Part shown: one piece after another, positions 1 through 10,670 of the stretch
Layout of the letters: each line of letters starts with the position of its first letter
Position numbering within the stretch: the first letter of the stretch is position 1
Assembly (NCBI GenBank): GCA_902540785.1
Contig: CACBOA010000005.1
Location: forward strand, 1-55,451
Length of the DNA: 55,451 nt
Direction: 5' to 3'
Source of the DNA: an uncultured Pelagibacteraceae bacterium
GTDB taxonomy: Bacteria; Pseudomonadota; Alphaproteobacteria; Pelagibacterales; Pelagibacteraceae
Notes under the pieces: model-generated
The model's database searches: none
What the model saw: only the letters and a program-made list of their open reading frames with translations
What the model was told of the DNA's origin: nothing
Translations under genes and position numbers: made by a program

Positions 1-116
1 ATGACTATACAAATACTCCTAAAACAGCATTAATTAAGATCAAAGATCCTAGAGAATATTATCAAAAATTAGTAATACATAATAATTTAAAAACCTATAA
101 AGATTACTTAAGTTAA
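1..116 (+). CDS. thrB: Homoserine kinase, C-terminal fragment (gene begins before the window)
   Basis: The reading frame beginning at base 3 stays open to a TAA at 114-116 and encodes the last 37 residues of a protein. The tail contains a KDPREYYQKL segment followed by a histidine. This resembles the DPREYLAKLRFH-type C-terminus of alphaproteobacterial homoserine kinases, which phosphorylate homoserine in threonine synthesis. The stop codon shares one base with the rnhA start. Threonine synthase, the next enzyme of the pathway, lies 1 kb away on the other strand, which supports the call. Only the tail is visible and no catalytic motif can be checked. Confidence 0.72.
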   Translation, partial: DYTNTPKTALIKIKDPREYYQKLVIHNNLKTYKDYLS

Positions 117-538
117 TGATTAAGATATACACAGACGGTTCTTGTATAGAAAACCCAGGTAGGGGTGGTTGGGCGGCAATAATATTAGATGATGGAAAAA
201 AAATTGAAATAAAAGGAAATAAAAAAGATACTACGAATAATCAGATGGAATTGTTAGCACCTATACAAGCTCTTAAAAAAATTACAAAAGGTAGTAAAGT
301 TCAAATTTTTACAGATTCCAAGTACGTGAAATCTGGAATAACAGAATGGGTTCACAATTGGAAAAAAAATGGATGGAAAACAGCAAGCAAACAAGATGTA
401 AAAAATAAAGAACTTTGGTTAGAGTTAGATCTTTTAAATAATGAATTTGAAATAAGTTGGAATTGGGTAAAAGCACATTCTACTGATGAGTTAAATAATG
501 AAGTAGATTTACTTGCAAGATCGGCAGCAAATAATTAA
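116..538 (+). CDS. rnhA: Ribonuclease HI
   Basis: Degrades the RNA strand of RNA-DNA hybrids in the cytoplasm (primer removal, R-loop clearance). The 140-residue protein has the usual single-domain length. The catalytic residues are present: D7 in YTDGSC, E45 in NNQMEL, D67 in FTDSKY, H121 in VKAHS and D131 in NEVDLLA. The ATG overlaps the stop of thrB by one base, so the two are probably translationally coupled. The gene converges on the peroxiredoxin gene, with a short perfect hairpin between them. Confidence 0.96.
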   Translation: MIKIYTDGSCIENPGRGGWAAIILDDGKKIEIKGNKKDTTNNQMELLAPIQALKKITKGSKVQIFTDSKYVKSGITEWVHNWKKNGWKTASKQDVKNKELWLELDLLNNEFEISWNWVKAHSTDELNNEVDLLARSAANN

Positions 539-541
539 AGC

Positions 542-560
542 ATGCGCTTTCCAAGCGCAT
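542..560. terminator. Perfect hairpin between convergent rnhA and peroxiredoxin genes
   Basis: ATGCGCTT (542-549) is perfectly complementary to AAGCGCAT (553-560) around a three-base loop. It fills the 25-base gap between two convergent genes and is GC-rich compared with its surroundings. Neither side has a clear T-run, so it is a possible bidirectional 3'-end structure rather than a classical intrinsic terminator. Confidence 0.5.
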
Positions 561-563
561 AAC

Positions 564-1052
564 TTATAGTAAATTATTTAATAAATTTTCCGCGGAAGTT
601 AAACCACACTCTTTAGTCTCTTTTTCTTCGTGAATATTAACAACTGTGAAATTTTCAATTACTATTAAATAACGATTTGATCTAATTCCCATTCCTTTTG
701 CATTACGATCAACTTCTGCACCAATTGCTTTTGTGAATAACAAATAAGGATCAGATAACATTTTTATTTTACCTGTAGTATTATTTATCTCTCCCCAACC
801 ATTCATTACATAAGGATCGTTGACAGATAGACAAAATATTTGTTCTATTCCTTTTGCTTTGATTTTATCCGCATTTGCCACAAAGCCTGGAAGATGAAGT
901 TTAGAGCAAGTTGATGTAAATGCCCCAGGTAAACCAAACAAAATAATTTTACCATTACCAATAATTTCTCTTAATTTGTTTTTTTGTGGTTCTCCATCAA
1001 CAAGTTGAAAAACTTCTGTGTCTGGTAGTTGGTCTTTTATTTTAAGTTTCAT
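564..1052 (-). CDS. Peroxiredoxin, Prx5-like
   Basis: Thiol peroxidase that reduces hydrogen peroxide or organic peroxides. The 162-residue protein has the redoxin fold signature PGAFTSTCSKLHLPGF, with the peroxidatic cysteine at C49. A second cysteine (C74, in IFCLSVND) sits where Prx5-type enzymes often carry another thiol, and another lies near the C-terminus in KECGL. The FCLSVNDPYVMNGWG stretch is typical of the Prx5/AhpE-like group. The start overlaps the thrC stop by four bases (ATGA), so it is probably the distal gene of the cox-surf1-thrC transcript. The reductant partner is not evident here. Confidence 0.9.
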   Translation of the reverse strand: MKLKIKDQLPDTEVFQLVDGEPQKNKLREIIGNGKIILFGLPGAFTSTCSKLHLPGFVANADKIKAKGIEQIFCLSVNDPYVMNGWGEINNTTGKIKMLSDPYLLFTKAIGAEVDRNAKGMGIRSNRYLIVIENFTVVNIHEEKETKECGLTSAENLLNNLL

Positions 1053-2422
1053 ATTGAATTCATCACATATTTTTTAACTTTTTCAATATCATTTGATAGA
1101 AGTTCAAATTTTTCTTTTCTGTCATTGACGTATTTCAGACTATCTGGTAAATTTTCAGTTTTTGAAATTGCATCTTCTATTGCTTTTGGAAATTTACATG
1201 GGTGTGCAGTTGATAATACAACACAATTTTTTTCCAATCTCAATTTTCGCACAGCACCAATACCCACTGCAGTATGCGGATCAACTACCATCTGATGTTC
1301 ATTATTGATAGTTTTTATCATTTCAACAGTTTCGTTTTCATCAAGCATTTCAGATATAAAATTCTTTTTGATTTTATCTAAGTCATTTTTATCAATTTTA
1401 TAAGTGTTATTTTTTATTTCAGCCATTACATCTTTTGTAACATCCGAGTTACAATCTTTTACGTCGTATAAAAGTCTTTCGAAATTACTTGCTATCTGTA
1501 TATCCATGCTTGGTGTATTTGTTTCCTCAACTTTCTTTTGACTATAATCACCACTAGATATAGCTCTATGCAGTATGTCATTTTTATTTGTAGCTACGAT
1601 TAGTTTATCAATTGGAAGACCTAATTTTTTTGCTAAATAGCCAGCGTAAATATCACCGAAGTTTCCTGTTGGGACAGAAAAGGACAAAGGTTGACCATTT
1701 CCAACTTTAAAGTAAGCGTAAAAATAATACACTGATTGAGCAATAATTCTTGCCCAATTAATTGAATTTACACCCGACATATTGATTGCTTTAGAAAATT
1801 TTTCGTCATTAAACATTGCTTTTACTAAATTTTGGCAATCGTCAAAATTACCCTCCACCGCAATGTTAAATACATTACTCTCCTCATGTATTGTCATTAG
1901 TTTTCTTTGCACTGGCGAAATTTTATTGTTAGGGTGTAGCACAAAAACATTTAAATTATTTTTTCCCTTTAAAGCGTCTATGGCAGCAGCACCTGTATCA
2001 CCTGAAGTTGCTACTATTATATTAATTTTTTTTTGATCACGGCCTAAATGATATTGATAAAAATTACCTATTAGTTGCATTGCAATATCTTTAAAAGCAA
2101 GTGTAGGTCCATGAAACAATTCTAATACTTTTAAATCTCCTAGATTTGATATTTTAACAACGTCGTTGGATCTGAAATTTGAATATGATTTTGAGATCAA
2201 AGAGATTAGATCATCTTTAGACATGAAATCTCCTATAAATGGATAAATTATTTCAGCTGCTAAATCATTGTAACTAAGGTTTTTTAGATTATTTAATTCT
2301 TCCTTTTTAAAGGGTTTAATTGACTTGGGAACAAATAGTCCCCCATCGTCAGCCAAACCTTTTAGGAAAACGTCTTTAAAAGTAAAGTTTTTATGATTGT
2401 TTCTTGTACTTATGTAATTCAT
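1049..2422 (-). CDS. thrC: Threonine synthase
   Basis: PLP enzyme that converts O-phosphohomoserine to threonine. The 457 residues match the long bacterial (E. coli-like) class. The motif GPTLAFKDIAMQ carries the PLP lysine (K111), and SGDTGAAA forms the phosphate-binding region. GNFGDIYAGYLA and the C-terminal LSTAHPCKFPKAI are further family hallmarks. It directly follows the SURF1 gene and overlaps the peroxiredoxin gene by four bases. thrB and thrC are therefore on opposite strands, separated by rnhA and the peroxiredoxin. Confidence 0.97.
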   Translation of the reverse strand: MNYISTRNNHKNFTFKDVFLKGLADDGGLFVPKSIKPFKKEELNNLKNLSYNDLAAEIIYPFIGDFMSKDDLISLISKSYSNFRSNDVVKISNLGDLKVLELFHGPTLAFKDIAMQLIGNFYQYHLGRDQKKINIIVATSGDTGAAAIDALKGKNNLNVFVLHPNNKISPVQRKLMTIHEESNVFNIAVEGNFDDCQNLVKAMFNDEKFSKAINMSGVNSINWARIIAQSVYYFYAYFKVGNGQPLSFSVPTGNFGDIYAGYLAKKLGLPIDKLIVATNKNDILHRAISSGDYSQKKVEETNTPSMDIQIASNFERLLYDVKDCNSDVTKDVMAEIKNNTYKIDKNDLDKIKKNFISEMLDENETVEMIKTINNEHQMVVDPHTAVGIGAVRKLRLEKNCVVLSTAHPCKFPKAIEDAISKTENLPDSLKYVNDRKEKFELLSNDIEKVKKYVMNSI

Positions 2423-3075
2423 TAATAATTCTTTTTTCTAAAATATAGATATAGCAAAAGAATTGAAATCGCTAATGAAAACCATGTCATTGCGTACTTT
2501 TTGTGATTATTAGAAATATTAGCGGTAATTTTTTTTGGTCTAGGAAATTGATAATTTCCATCAAGATAAATTATATATTTAGAAAAATTCTTACCTGTAA
2601 ATGTAAATATATCTTCCCTATCTAAACTAAACCAATAATTTTTATTTAGATCATTATCAGGTTTAAAAATATTTTTTCTGCCCTGAATTCTCAATGTACC
2701 TATTATGTTATTTTGATCAAATACGTTTATTTCTGGAGTATCTTTTTTTTCAAATGGTATCCAACCCCGGTTAATTAAATAATTTTCCTGTCCAATAAAA
2801 ATTGGATTTATTACCTCAAAACCTGGGGTACCTGACTCATTCAGGTTATATAAATAAATTTGTTTTTCAAAATTTATTAATCCAGACGTTTTAATTTTTA
2901 AAAAATTTTCTTTATTCGATTGGGATAGTTCAACTGGAGGTTTTTTGAGTGAATTTTCAATTTCCAAAATAAAATTATTTTTCCAATTTAAACGGATCAT
3001 TTGCCAAACACCTAAGGCAATAAAAACTAAAATAAAAAAAATTATAAAAACAGAGAATAAAAACTTATATTTCAA
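2422..3075 (-). CDS. SURF1-family cytochrome oxidase assembly protein
   Basis: Inner-membrane factor for heme a insertion and cytochrome c oxidase maturation. There is an N-terminal membrane helix followed by GVWQMIRLNWK. The periplasmic domain carries NRGWIPFE and the ending YAMTWFSLAISIL forms a second helix, as in SURF1 proteins. The frame is open far back into coxC, but an upstream ATG would overlap that gene by about 90 bases. I prefer the TTG at 3075, ten bases after the coxC stop, with GGGGAAG upstream. This gives 217 residues, a normal SURF1 length. The start is the uncertain part. Confidence 0.85.
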   Translation of the reverse strand: MKYKFLFSVFIIFFILVFIALGVWQMIRLNWKNNFILEIENSLKKPPVELSQSNKENFLKIKTSGLINFEKQIYLYNLNESGTPGFEVINPIFIGQENYLINRGWIPFEKKDTPEINVFDQNNIIGTLRIQGRKNIFKPDNDLNKNYWFSLDREDIFTFTGKNFSKYIIYLDGNYQFPRPKKITANISNNHKKYAMTWFSLAISILLLYLYFRKKNY

Positions 3076-3085
3076 TGATACAGAT

Positions 3086-3874
3086 CTAACTTCCCCAGAT
3101 GTATATTGCTGCAAACAAAAATAACCATACAACGTCAACAAAATGCCAATACCATGCAGCAGCTTCGAAACCAAAGTGATGATCTTTGTTAAAGTGACCT
3201 AACTTTCCTCTCCAAAGACATACTGCTAAGAAAATTGTTCCTACAATAACATGAAAACCATGAAACCCTGTGGCCATATAAAATACCGATCCATATATAT
3301 GATCTGAAAAGCTAAATGTTGCGTGATGATATTCGTAAGCTTGTAGAGCAGTAAAACATACTCCAAGAATAACAGTTGCAACTAATCCTTGTATAAAACC
3401 TTTTCTATCATCTTCCAAAAGTGCGTGGTGAGACCAAGTTACAGTCGTTCCTGACAAGAGTAACACTAAGGTATTTATTAATGGAATATCCCAAGGATCA
3501 AAAGTTTTAATATCTTTGGGAGGCCATACATTTCCTACAAATTCATTAGGAAAAAGACTGATGTCAAAGTATGCCCAAAACCAAGCAACAAAAAACATAA
3601 CCTCAGAGGCTATAAACAATGTCATGCCATAACGATGATGAATTTGTACAACGGGTGTATGATGACCTTGATGCTCTGCCTCTATAACAACATCTCTAAA
3701 CCACATGTATGCACCGTAAATTAAAAGAGCAAAACCCAAATACATTCCCCACGAAACATCGGAGTGCATATAATAAACGGTACCCAGAGCTAAAACCAAA
3801 CAGGAAAATGAAACGTAAATTGGCCAAGGGCTTGGGTCAACTAAATGATAATCGTGTTTTTTTTCACCTGACAT
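3086..3874 (-). CDS. coxC: Cytochrome c oxidase subunit III
   Basis: Membrane subunit of the aa3-type terminal oxidase. The 262-residue protein has about seven hydrophobic segments and conserved features: HHTPVVQIHHRYGMTLFIASEVMFF, the ATGFHGFHVIVGT helix and the ending AAAWYWHFVDVVWLFLF. It follows ctaG by seven bases, in the order usual for alphaproteobacterial cox operons. There is no sign of truncation. Confidence 0.97.
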   Translation of the reverse strand: MSGEKKHDYHLVDPSPWPIYVSFSCLVLALGTVYYMHSDVSWGMYLGFALLIYGAYMWFRDVVIEAEHQGHHTPVVQIHHRYGMTLFIASEVMFFVAWFWAYFDISLFPNEFVGNVWPPKDIKTFDPWDIPLINTLVLLLSGTTVTWSHHALLEDDRKGFIQGLVATVILGVCFTALQAYEYHHATFSFSDHIYGSVFYMATGFHGFHVIVGTIFLAVCLWRGKLGHFNKDHHFGFEAAAWYWHFVDVVWLFLFAAIYIWGS

Positions 3875-3881
3875 ATATTAA

Positions 3882-4415
3882 TTATGATTGTTTATAGTAA
3901 TCTGTCGAGAAAAAAGTATACGACATTGTTACATCCTCAAGATTTTTAACAGTTACATCATTAACCATCTCAGGATCTAAATAAAAAGTCATCACATACG
4001 TAGCTTTTTCTCCAGCTTTCAACTCTTGCTTTTCAAAACAAAAACAGCCTAATTTGCTATAGTACTTTCCAAAACTTGATGGTGAAACATTAAAACTCGC
4101 TACACCAGCCGTTGGCTCATTACTATAATTTGTTACTTCAAACTCAATTTTATTAACTTGACCAACTTTTACATCCATCACATTAGACTTAGCCTTAAAA
4201 TCCCAAGGCAAATTGTTCACATTTGTGTCAAATCTCACACTAACAACTTTATCTAAAACAATCTTTGGAGCTTTATTTGCAACCTGAGTAGTTCCCCCAA
4301 AACCTGTCACTTTACAGAAAATTTCATACAAGGGTACTGAAGCATATGAAAGACCCAACATTAAAACAAATATTCCAGCAAGAACTAGTGGTGTTAATTT
4401 TTTTTTCTCAATCAT
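3882..4415 (-). CDS. ctaG: Cytochrome c oxidase assembly protein CtaG (Cox11)
   Basis: Periplasm-facing copper chaperone that delivers Cu(B) to subunit I. One N-terminal membrane helix (about residues 10-28, ending in YASVPLYEIFC) anchors a beta-sandwich domain. The copper-binding motif GCFCFEKQ is present. The 177 residues match bacterial Cox11 proteins. The start overlaps the stop of the 42-codon ORF upstream by four bases (ATGA), which suggests translational coupling within the cox operon. Confidence 0.96.
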   Translation of the reverse strand: MIEKKKLTPLVLAGIFVLMLGLSYASVPLYEIFCKVTGFGGTTQVANKAPKIVLDKVVSVRFDTNVNNLPWDFKAKSNVMDVKVGQVNKIEFEVTNYSNEPTAGVASFNVSPSSFGKYYSKLGCFCFEKQELKAGEKATYVMTFYLDPEMVNDVTVKNLEDVTMSYTFFSTDYYKQS

Positions 4416-4537
4416 ATAGCCCTGTCAAATACTCCTGTGTTATATAAAGTAAAAAAGAAAAGAAAAATCATAAAAGCAATAATGGCTAATGCAGTAATAA
4501 TGTTTTTTCTTTTTGTTTTTTTATCGGGTGTTATCAT
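4412..4537 (-). CDS. Small membrane protein of the cox operon (CoxF-like position)
   Basis: A 41-residue ORF fits exactly between ctaB and ctaG, with an ATGA overlap at each end. It begins MITPDKKTKRKN and is followed by a hydrophobic segment at about residues 13-32. This is the charged-then-single-helix layout of the small protein that often lies between ctaB and ctaG in alphaproteobacteria. The double start/stop coupling and the fit in the operon are direct evidence of coding. The function is not established; a role in oxidase assembly is inferred only from position. Confidence 0.82.
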   Translation of the reverse strand: MITPDKKTKRKNIITALAIIAFMIFLFFFTLYNTGVFDRAI

Positions 4538-5445
4538 ACAATTTTATCTATCAAAAATAGGACGAAAATCAAAAATAAATAAAGTATTGAATATCCAAAT
4601 ATAGTTTTAGCTATTTTGGGATTAAACCTATCTTTTTTGAAATTAAATAGCTGATAACATAAATAATTATAGTAAAAAGTAAGCATCAATGATGGTATTA
4701 AAAATGCTAAACCAACAAAATCTATTAAAAATGGGAAAATTATTACAGGCACCATTAACAAAGAGTAAATGAATATATTCAATTTAGTTGACTCAACTCC
4801 ATTAGTTAATGGAAGCATCGGTAACTTAGCTTTTTTATAATCATCAGATTTATACAGACTCAAAGCCCAAAAGTGTGAAGGAGTCCAAAAAAAAATTATA
4901 AGAAAAAAGGTAAGGGGTTCTAACGAAAGCGAACCTGTAGAGATAGTCCATCCTATAACTGGTGGAAATGCACCTGCAGCCCCACCAATAACAATATTTT
5001 GGGGCGTTCTTCTCTTAAGCCAGATTGTATAAACAAATACATAGAACAATATTGTTAAAAGTAATATTGCAGCTGAAATCCTATTTGTAAAATAATCTAA
5101 GGCTACTACCGAAACAATTGATAGGGTAATGCCAAATATTAAAGCTTGATTCTTATTTACCTTTCCAGTCGGAATTGGCCTTAAACAAGTCCTTGTCATT
5201 AGAGCATCGAGATCAGACTCGTACCACATATTTAATGCCCCCGCTGCACCGGCACCTAATGAAACTAACAAAATACCAATTACAGCCTCTTTAGTTGAAA
5301 CAAGACTTGGTGCTGTTAATAGACCGACGGCACAAGTAAAAATAACGAGAGACATTACTCTAGGCTTCATTAGTTTAAATAGCTCCGAGAAATTAAATAA
5401 ATCCTCTTGGCTTAAACTTCTTTTTTTTAGCCTAATATCGTTCAT
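4534..5445 (-). CDS. ctaB: Protoheme IX farnesyltransferase (heme O synthase)
   Basis: UbiA-superfamily membrane prenyltransferase that converts heme B to heme O, the precursor of heme A for the aa3 oxidase. The protein has about nine hydrophobic segments. The prenyl-diphosphate-binding motif NMWYESDLDALMTRT is followed by RPIPTGK. A conserved GAAGAFPPVIGW loop lies mid-protein. I take the ATG at 5445 rather than the TTG immediately before it. The gene sits between coxA and the small cox ORF, and its stop overlaps the next start by four bases. Confidence 0.96.
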   Translation of the reverse strand: MNDIRLKKRSLSQEDLFNFSELFKLMKPRVMSLVIFTCAVGLLTAPSLVSTKEAVIGILLVSLGAGAAGALNMWYESDLDALMTRTCLRPIPTGKVNKNQALIFGITLSIVSVVALDYFTNRISAAILLLTILFYVFVYTIWLKRRTPQNIVIGGAAGAFPPVIGWTISTGSLSLEPLTFFLIIFFWTPSHFWALSLYKSDDYKKAKLPMLPLTNGVESTKLNIFIYSLLMVPVIIFPFLIDFVGLAFLIPSLMLTFYYNYLCYQLFNFKKDRFNPKIAKTIFGYSILYLFLIFVLFLIDKIV

Positions 5446-5463
5446 CAATTTTTTGTACTCTTA

Positions 5464-7913
<2,450 letters not shown>

Positions 7914-7973
7914 ATTAAATAGCTATATAAAGCTCTTTTTTAAAAATTACACTTTAGTTTTCGCGACAATTTA

Positions 7974-8675
7974 TCAATTAATTGCATAATTTACGATTGA
8001 AATTGCTGATATCACAGCTGTTTCAGACCTTAAAATATTTTCATTAATCTTAATTGTTTGAACTCCCTTAAAAGTAAGAATCTTTTCTCTTTCTAACTCT
8101 GAAAAATCTCCCTCCGGACCCACAATTATACAAGTTGGTTTATTCGTTAACTTGGATTTATCAATTTTTTTATTGGTCGAATTTAAATCTGTAAATATCA
8201 AATCTACTAAATTCAAATTCAAAAAACTTTCGAGGTTTTGAGTTTGCTCAATTGATGGAATATTAATACGATTTGATTGCTCACTGGCTTCTATTGCAAT
8301 TTTTTTTAATCTCTCAACATTTATACTTCTAACAACTGTTCTCTCAAAAATTATAGGTAAAAATTTTGTTACCCCAAGTTCAGTTGCTTTTTGAATCATA
8401 AAATTTTGATAATTAGATTTAATGGGAGAGAATGCTAACCACAAATCTTTCGTATTTTCTTTTTGTCGTAATTGCTTGATTATTTCAAATTCAACTATCC
8501 CTTTAGAGATTTTTAAGATCTTTGCTTCCCACTCACCTTTATTATTGAACAGAGAAAAAAACTCATTTTCTTTTACTCTCATAACTTTGTTTAAATAATG
8601 AGATTGAGATTTATCTAACATATCGGTCATACCAATGGTTATGGAATTTGAAAAAAATAATCTAATATTGCCCAT
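7974..8675 (-). CDS. rsmE: 16S rRNA (uracil-1498-N3)-methyltransferase
   Basis: SPOUT-class methyltransferase that modifies U1498 of 16S rRNA. The 233 residues have the RsmE layout: an N-terminal PUA-like domain (YLNKVMRVKENEFFSLFN) and a C-terminal SPOUT knot with IIVGPEGDFSELE and LRSETAVISAISIVNY. The middle QKATELGVTKFLP is a family hallmark. It is divergent from the haloacid dehalogenase gene, with only 17 bases between the two starts, so the two promoters must overlap the coding ends or be shared. Confidence 0.96.
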   Translation of the reverse strand: MGNIRLFFSNSITIGMTDMLDKSQSHYLNKVMRVKENEFFSLFNNKGEWEAKILKISKGIVEFEIIKQLRQKENTKDLWLAFSPIKSNYQNFMIQKATELGVTKFLPIIFERTVVRSINVERLKKIAIEASEQSNRINIPSIEQTQNLESFLNLNLVDLIFTDLNSTNKKIDKSKLTNKPTCIIVGPEGDFSELEREKILTFKGVQTIKINENILRSETAVISAISIVNYAIN

Positions 8676-8692
8676 ATATGATAGGTTAATTT

Positions 8693-9355
8693 ATGAAAAA
8701 TATTAAAGCAATAATTTTTGATGCCTACGGAACATTGTTTGATGTGAATTCTGCTGCTGAAAAATGTAAAGATAAGATAGGAGACAAATGGGAAAAATTT
8801 TCAAATTACTGGAGGACAACTCAATTAGAATATACTTGGCTTAGAAGTTTGATGGGAAGACATAAAGATTTTTGGGAAATCACTGAGGATAGCTTAGAAA
8901 AATCGATGGAAAATTTTAAGATAAGTCATTTAATGAAAGATGAATTATTAGATCTTTACAAATCTCTATCTGCTTTTGAGGAAGTGCCAGAAACTTTAAA
9001 AATTTTGAAAGAAAAAAATTACAAGTTAGCTATCTTATCAAATGGAACACCGCATCTATTAAATAGATTGGTAAAAAGTAACAAACTAGAGAATTTATTT
9101 GATGATTTATTCTCTATTGAGGAGGTTGGGATTTACAAACCAGATGCAAAAGTTTACGGAATGCCAACTAAAAAATATAATATTAAAGAAAATGAAGTCG
9201 CTTTCTTAAGTGCAAATACCTGGGATGTTTCTGGTGGAGGAAATTACGGTTACAATGCTATTTGGGTAAACAGAAATAAAAATATTTTTGACAAGCTTGA
9301 TTTTAAACCAAAGCATGTAATTAAAAATCTGAAAGAACTATTAAATATAATCTAA
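8693..9355 (+). CDS. Haloacid dehalogenase, type II (HAD hydrolase)
   Basis: Member of the L-2-haloacid dehalogenase branch of the HAD superfamily. The nucleophile is D10 in FDAYGTLFD. The branch-specific LEYTWLRSLMGRHKDFW segment holds the substrate arginine. SNGTP is motif II, YKPDAKVY supplies the motif III lysine and LSANTWD is the late acidic motif. These residues support true dehalogenase chemistry (2-haloacid to 2-hydroxyacid), although the natural substrate is unknown. It is monocistronic or the first of a four-gene rightward run. Confidence 0.9.
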   Translation: MKNIKAIIFDAYGTLFDVNSAAEKCKDKIGDKWEKFSNYWRTTQLEYTWLRSLMGRHKDFWEITEDSLEKSMENFKISHLMKDELLDLYKSLSAFEEVPETLKILKEKNYKLAILSNGTPHLLNRLVKSNKLENLFDDLFSIEEVGIYKPDAKVYGMPTKKYNIKENEVAFLSANTWDVSGGGNYGYNAIWVNRNKNIFDKLDFKPKHVIKNLKELLNII

Positions 9356-9412
9356 TAATATAAATTTCATGATTGTAATTAAAAATATTTATAATAATAA
9401 TAAAATATACTT

Positions 9413-9823
9413 ATGAACAATTTTGATAAAAAAATTGATAATTATCTACAAAATTTTGAAGCATTAGCTTCGCTTTCGCTTAGATTTATTCTTGGTATAG
9501 CTTTCATAATTTATGGATCTAGAAAATTTCCTCTCCCTCCTGAAGGTCTTGTAGAATACTATGATTTACACCCAATCTTAGCATCTACTGTAGCCTTATC
9601 AGAATTATTATCAGGAATAATTATTGTAATAGCCGCTTTTATAAAAAATCCTTTAGGAAATATATTAACAAGATTAGCTGGACTTAATATAGTTTTATTA
9701 ATGTCTAGTATTTTAGTAGTAGCTCATTCTGATTGGTTTATAACAACAAAATTATTTTCTAGTGTGCAAATATTTCTACTTGTAAGTGGATTATTCTTTT
9801 TTATAAAAGGTAATAATAAATAA
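9413..9823 (+). CDS. DoxX-family membrane protein
   Basis: A 136-residue protein with four hydrophobic segments (about 20-40, 60-80, 85-105 and 110-132). The N-terminal ASLSLRFILGIAFIIYGSRKF motif is that of DoxX-like proteins. The biochemical role of these proteins is poorly defined; some have been linked to thiol or oxidative-stress complexes. The pirin gene follows after seven bases and a quinone oxidoreductase next, so a redox-related operon is plausible. The function here is inferred only from family and context. Confidence 0.8.
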   Translation: MNNFDKKIDNYLQNFEALASLSLRFILGIAFIIYGSRKFPLPPEGLVEYYDLHPILASTVALSELLSGIIIVIAAFIKNPLGNILTRLAGLNIVLLMSSILVVAHSDWFITTKLFSSVQIFLLVSGLFFFIKGNNK

Positions 9824-9830
9824 AATAATT

Positions 9831-10667
9831 ATGAGTTCAATTGAAATTCAGAAAATTATAAAACCAATTAATTCATCGGACGGTGCAGGAGTGAAACTCA
9901 AAAGAAGCATTGGAGTGGAGCCTAATTATTTCGATCCATTCTTAATGTTAGATGAATTTGGCTCTGAGAACAGTGAGGACTATATTGCTGGTTTTCCTCC
10001 ACATCCTCATAGAGGTATCGAAACAGTAACATATATGCTTGCAGGTGACTTTGAACATAAAGATAGTACAGGTGGTGAGGGAAAAATGTCGGCAGGAGAT
10101 GTTCAATGGATGAAAACTGGAAGCGGAATAATTCACTCGGAAATGCCTGCAATGAAAGAAGGTAAATTACATGGTTTTCAATTATGGATTAATATGCCAG
10201 CAAAACTAAAAATGAGTAAACCTGAATATATTTATATTGATGCTGACAAAATGAAAATTCATAAAGATCAAGATAAACAAATTAAAGTCATAGCTGGTAA
10301 ATTTGAAAAAGCAGAGGGTCCTGTAAAAGGCCATAATGTTGAACCTATTTATTTTGATGTTGAACTAAATAAAGATAAAAAATTTGATTTTAAAATTCCT
10401 TCTACTCACAATTCATTTATATATTTAATAAATGGTGAAATAGAGATTGGTGAAAAAAAACATACTAAAGTTAAAGACAGTACTCTGGTATTGTTATCAC
10501 GAGGTGAAAATTTAAAAGTATCTGCAAAAATTAATGCTAAATTCTTAGTCATTTCAGGAAAACCTATCAATGAAGAAATAGCACGAGGTGGACCATTTGT
10601 AATGAATACTAAATCAGAGATTTTACAAGCTGTGCAAGACTATCATAGTGGTAATTTTGTAAAATAA
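9831..10667 (+). CDS. Pirin-family protein
   Basis: Bicupin, non-heme iron protein; some bacterial pirins have quercetinase activity. The 278 residues contain the N-terminal cupin with PHPHRGIETVTYML and a downstream H-x-D pair (EHKDSTG). The family's GSGIIHSEMP segment gives further metal-binding histidines and a glutamate. A second, degenerate cupin with FIYLINGEIEIGEKKH and the GGPFVMN C-terminal motif completes the fold. It lies between DoxX and a quinone oxidoreductase, spaced 7 and 3 bases, which suggests co-transcription. Confidence 0.94.
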   Translation: MSSIEIQKIIKPINSSDGAGVKLKRSIGVEPNYFDPFLMLDEFGSENSEDYIAGFPPHPHRGIETVTYMLAGDFEHKDSTGGEGKMSAGDVQWMKTGSGIIHSEMPAMKEGKLHGFQLWINMPAKLKMSKPEYIYIDADKMKIHKDQDKQIKVIAGKFEKAEGPVKGHNVEPIYFDVELNKDKKFDFKIPSTHNSFIYLINGEIEIGEKKHTKVKDSTLVLLSRGENLKVSAKINAKFLVISGKPINEEIARGGPFVMNTKSEILQAVQDYHSGNFVK

Positions 10668-10670
10668 TTA

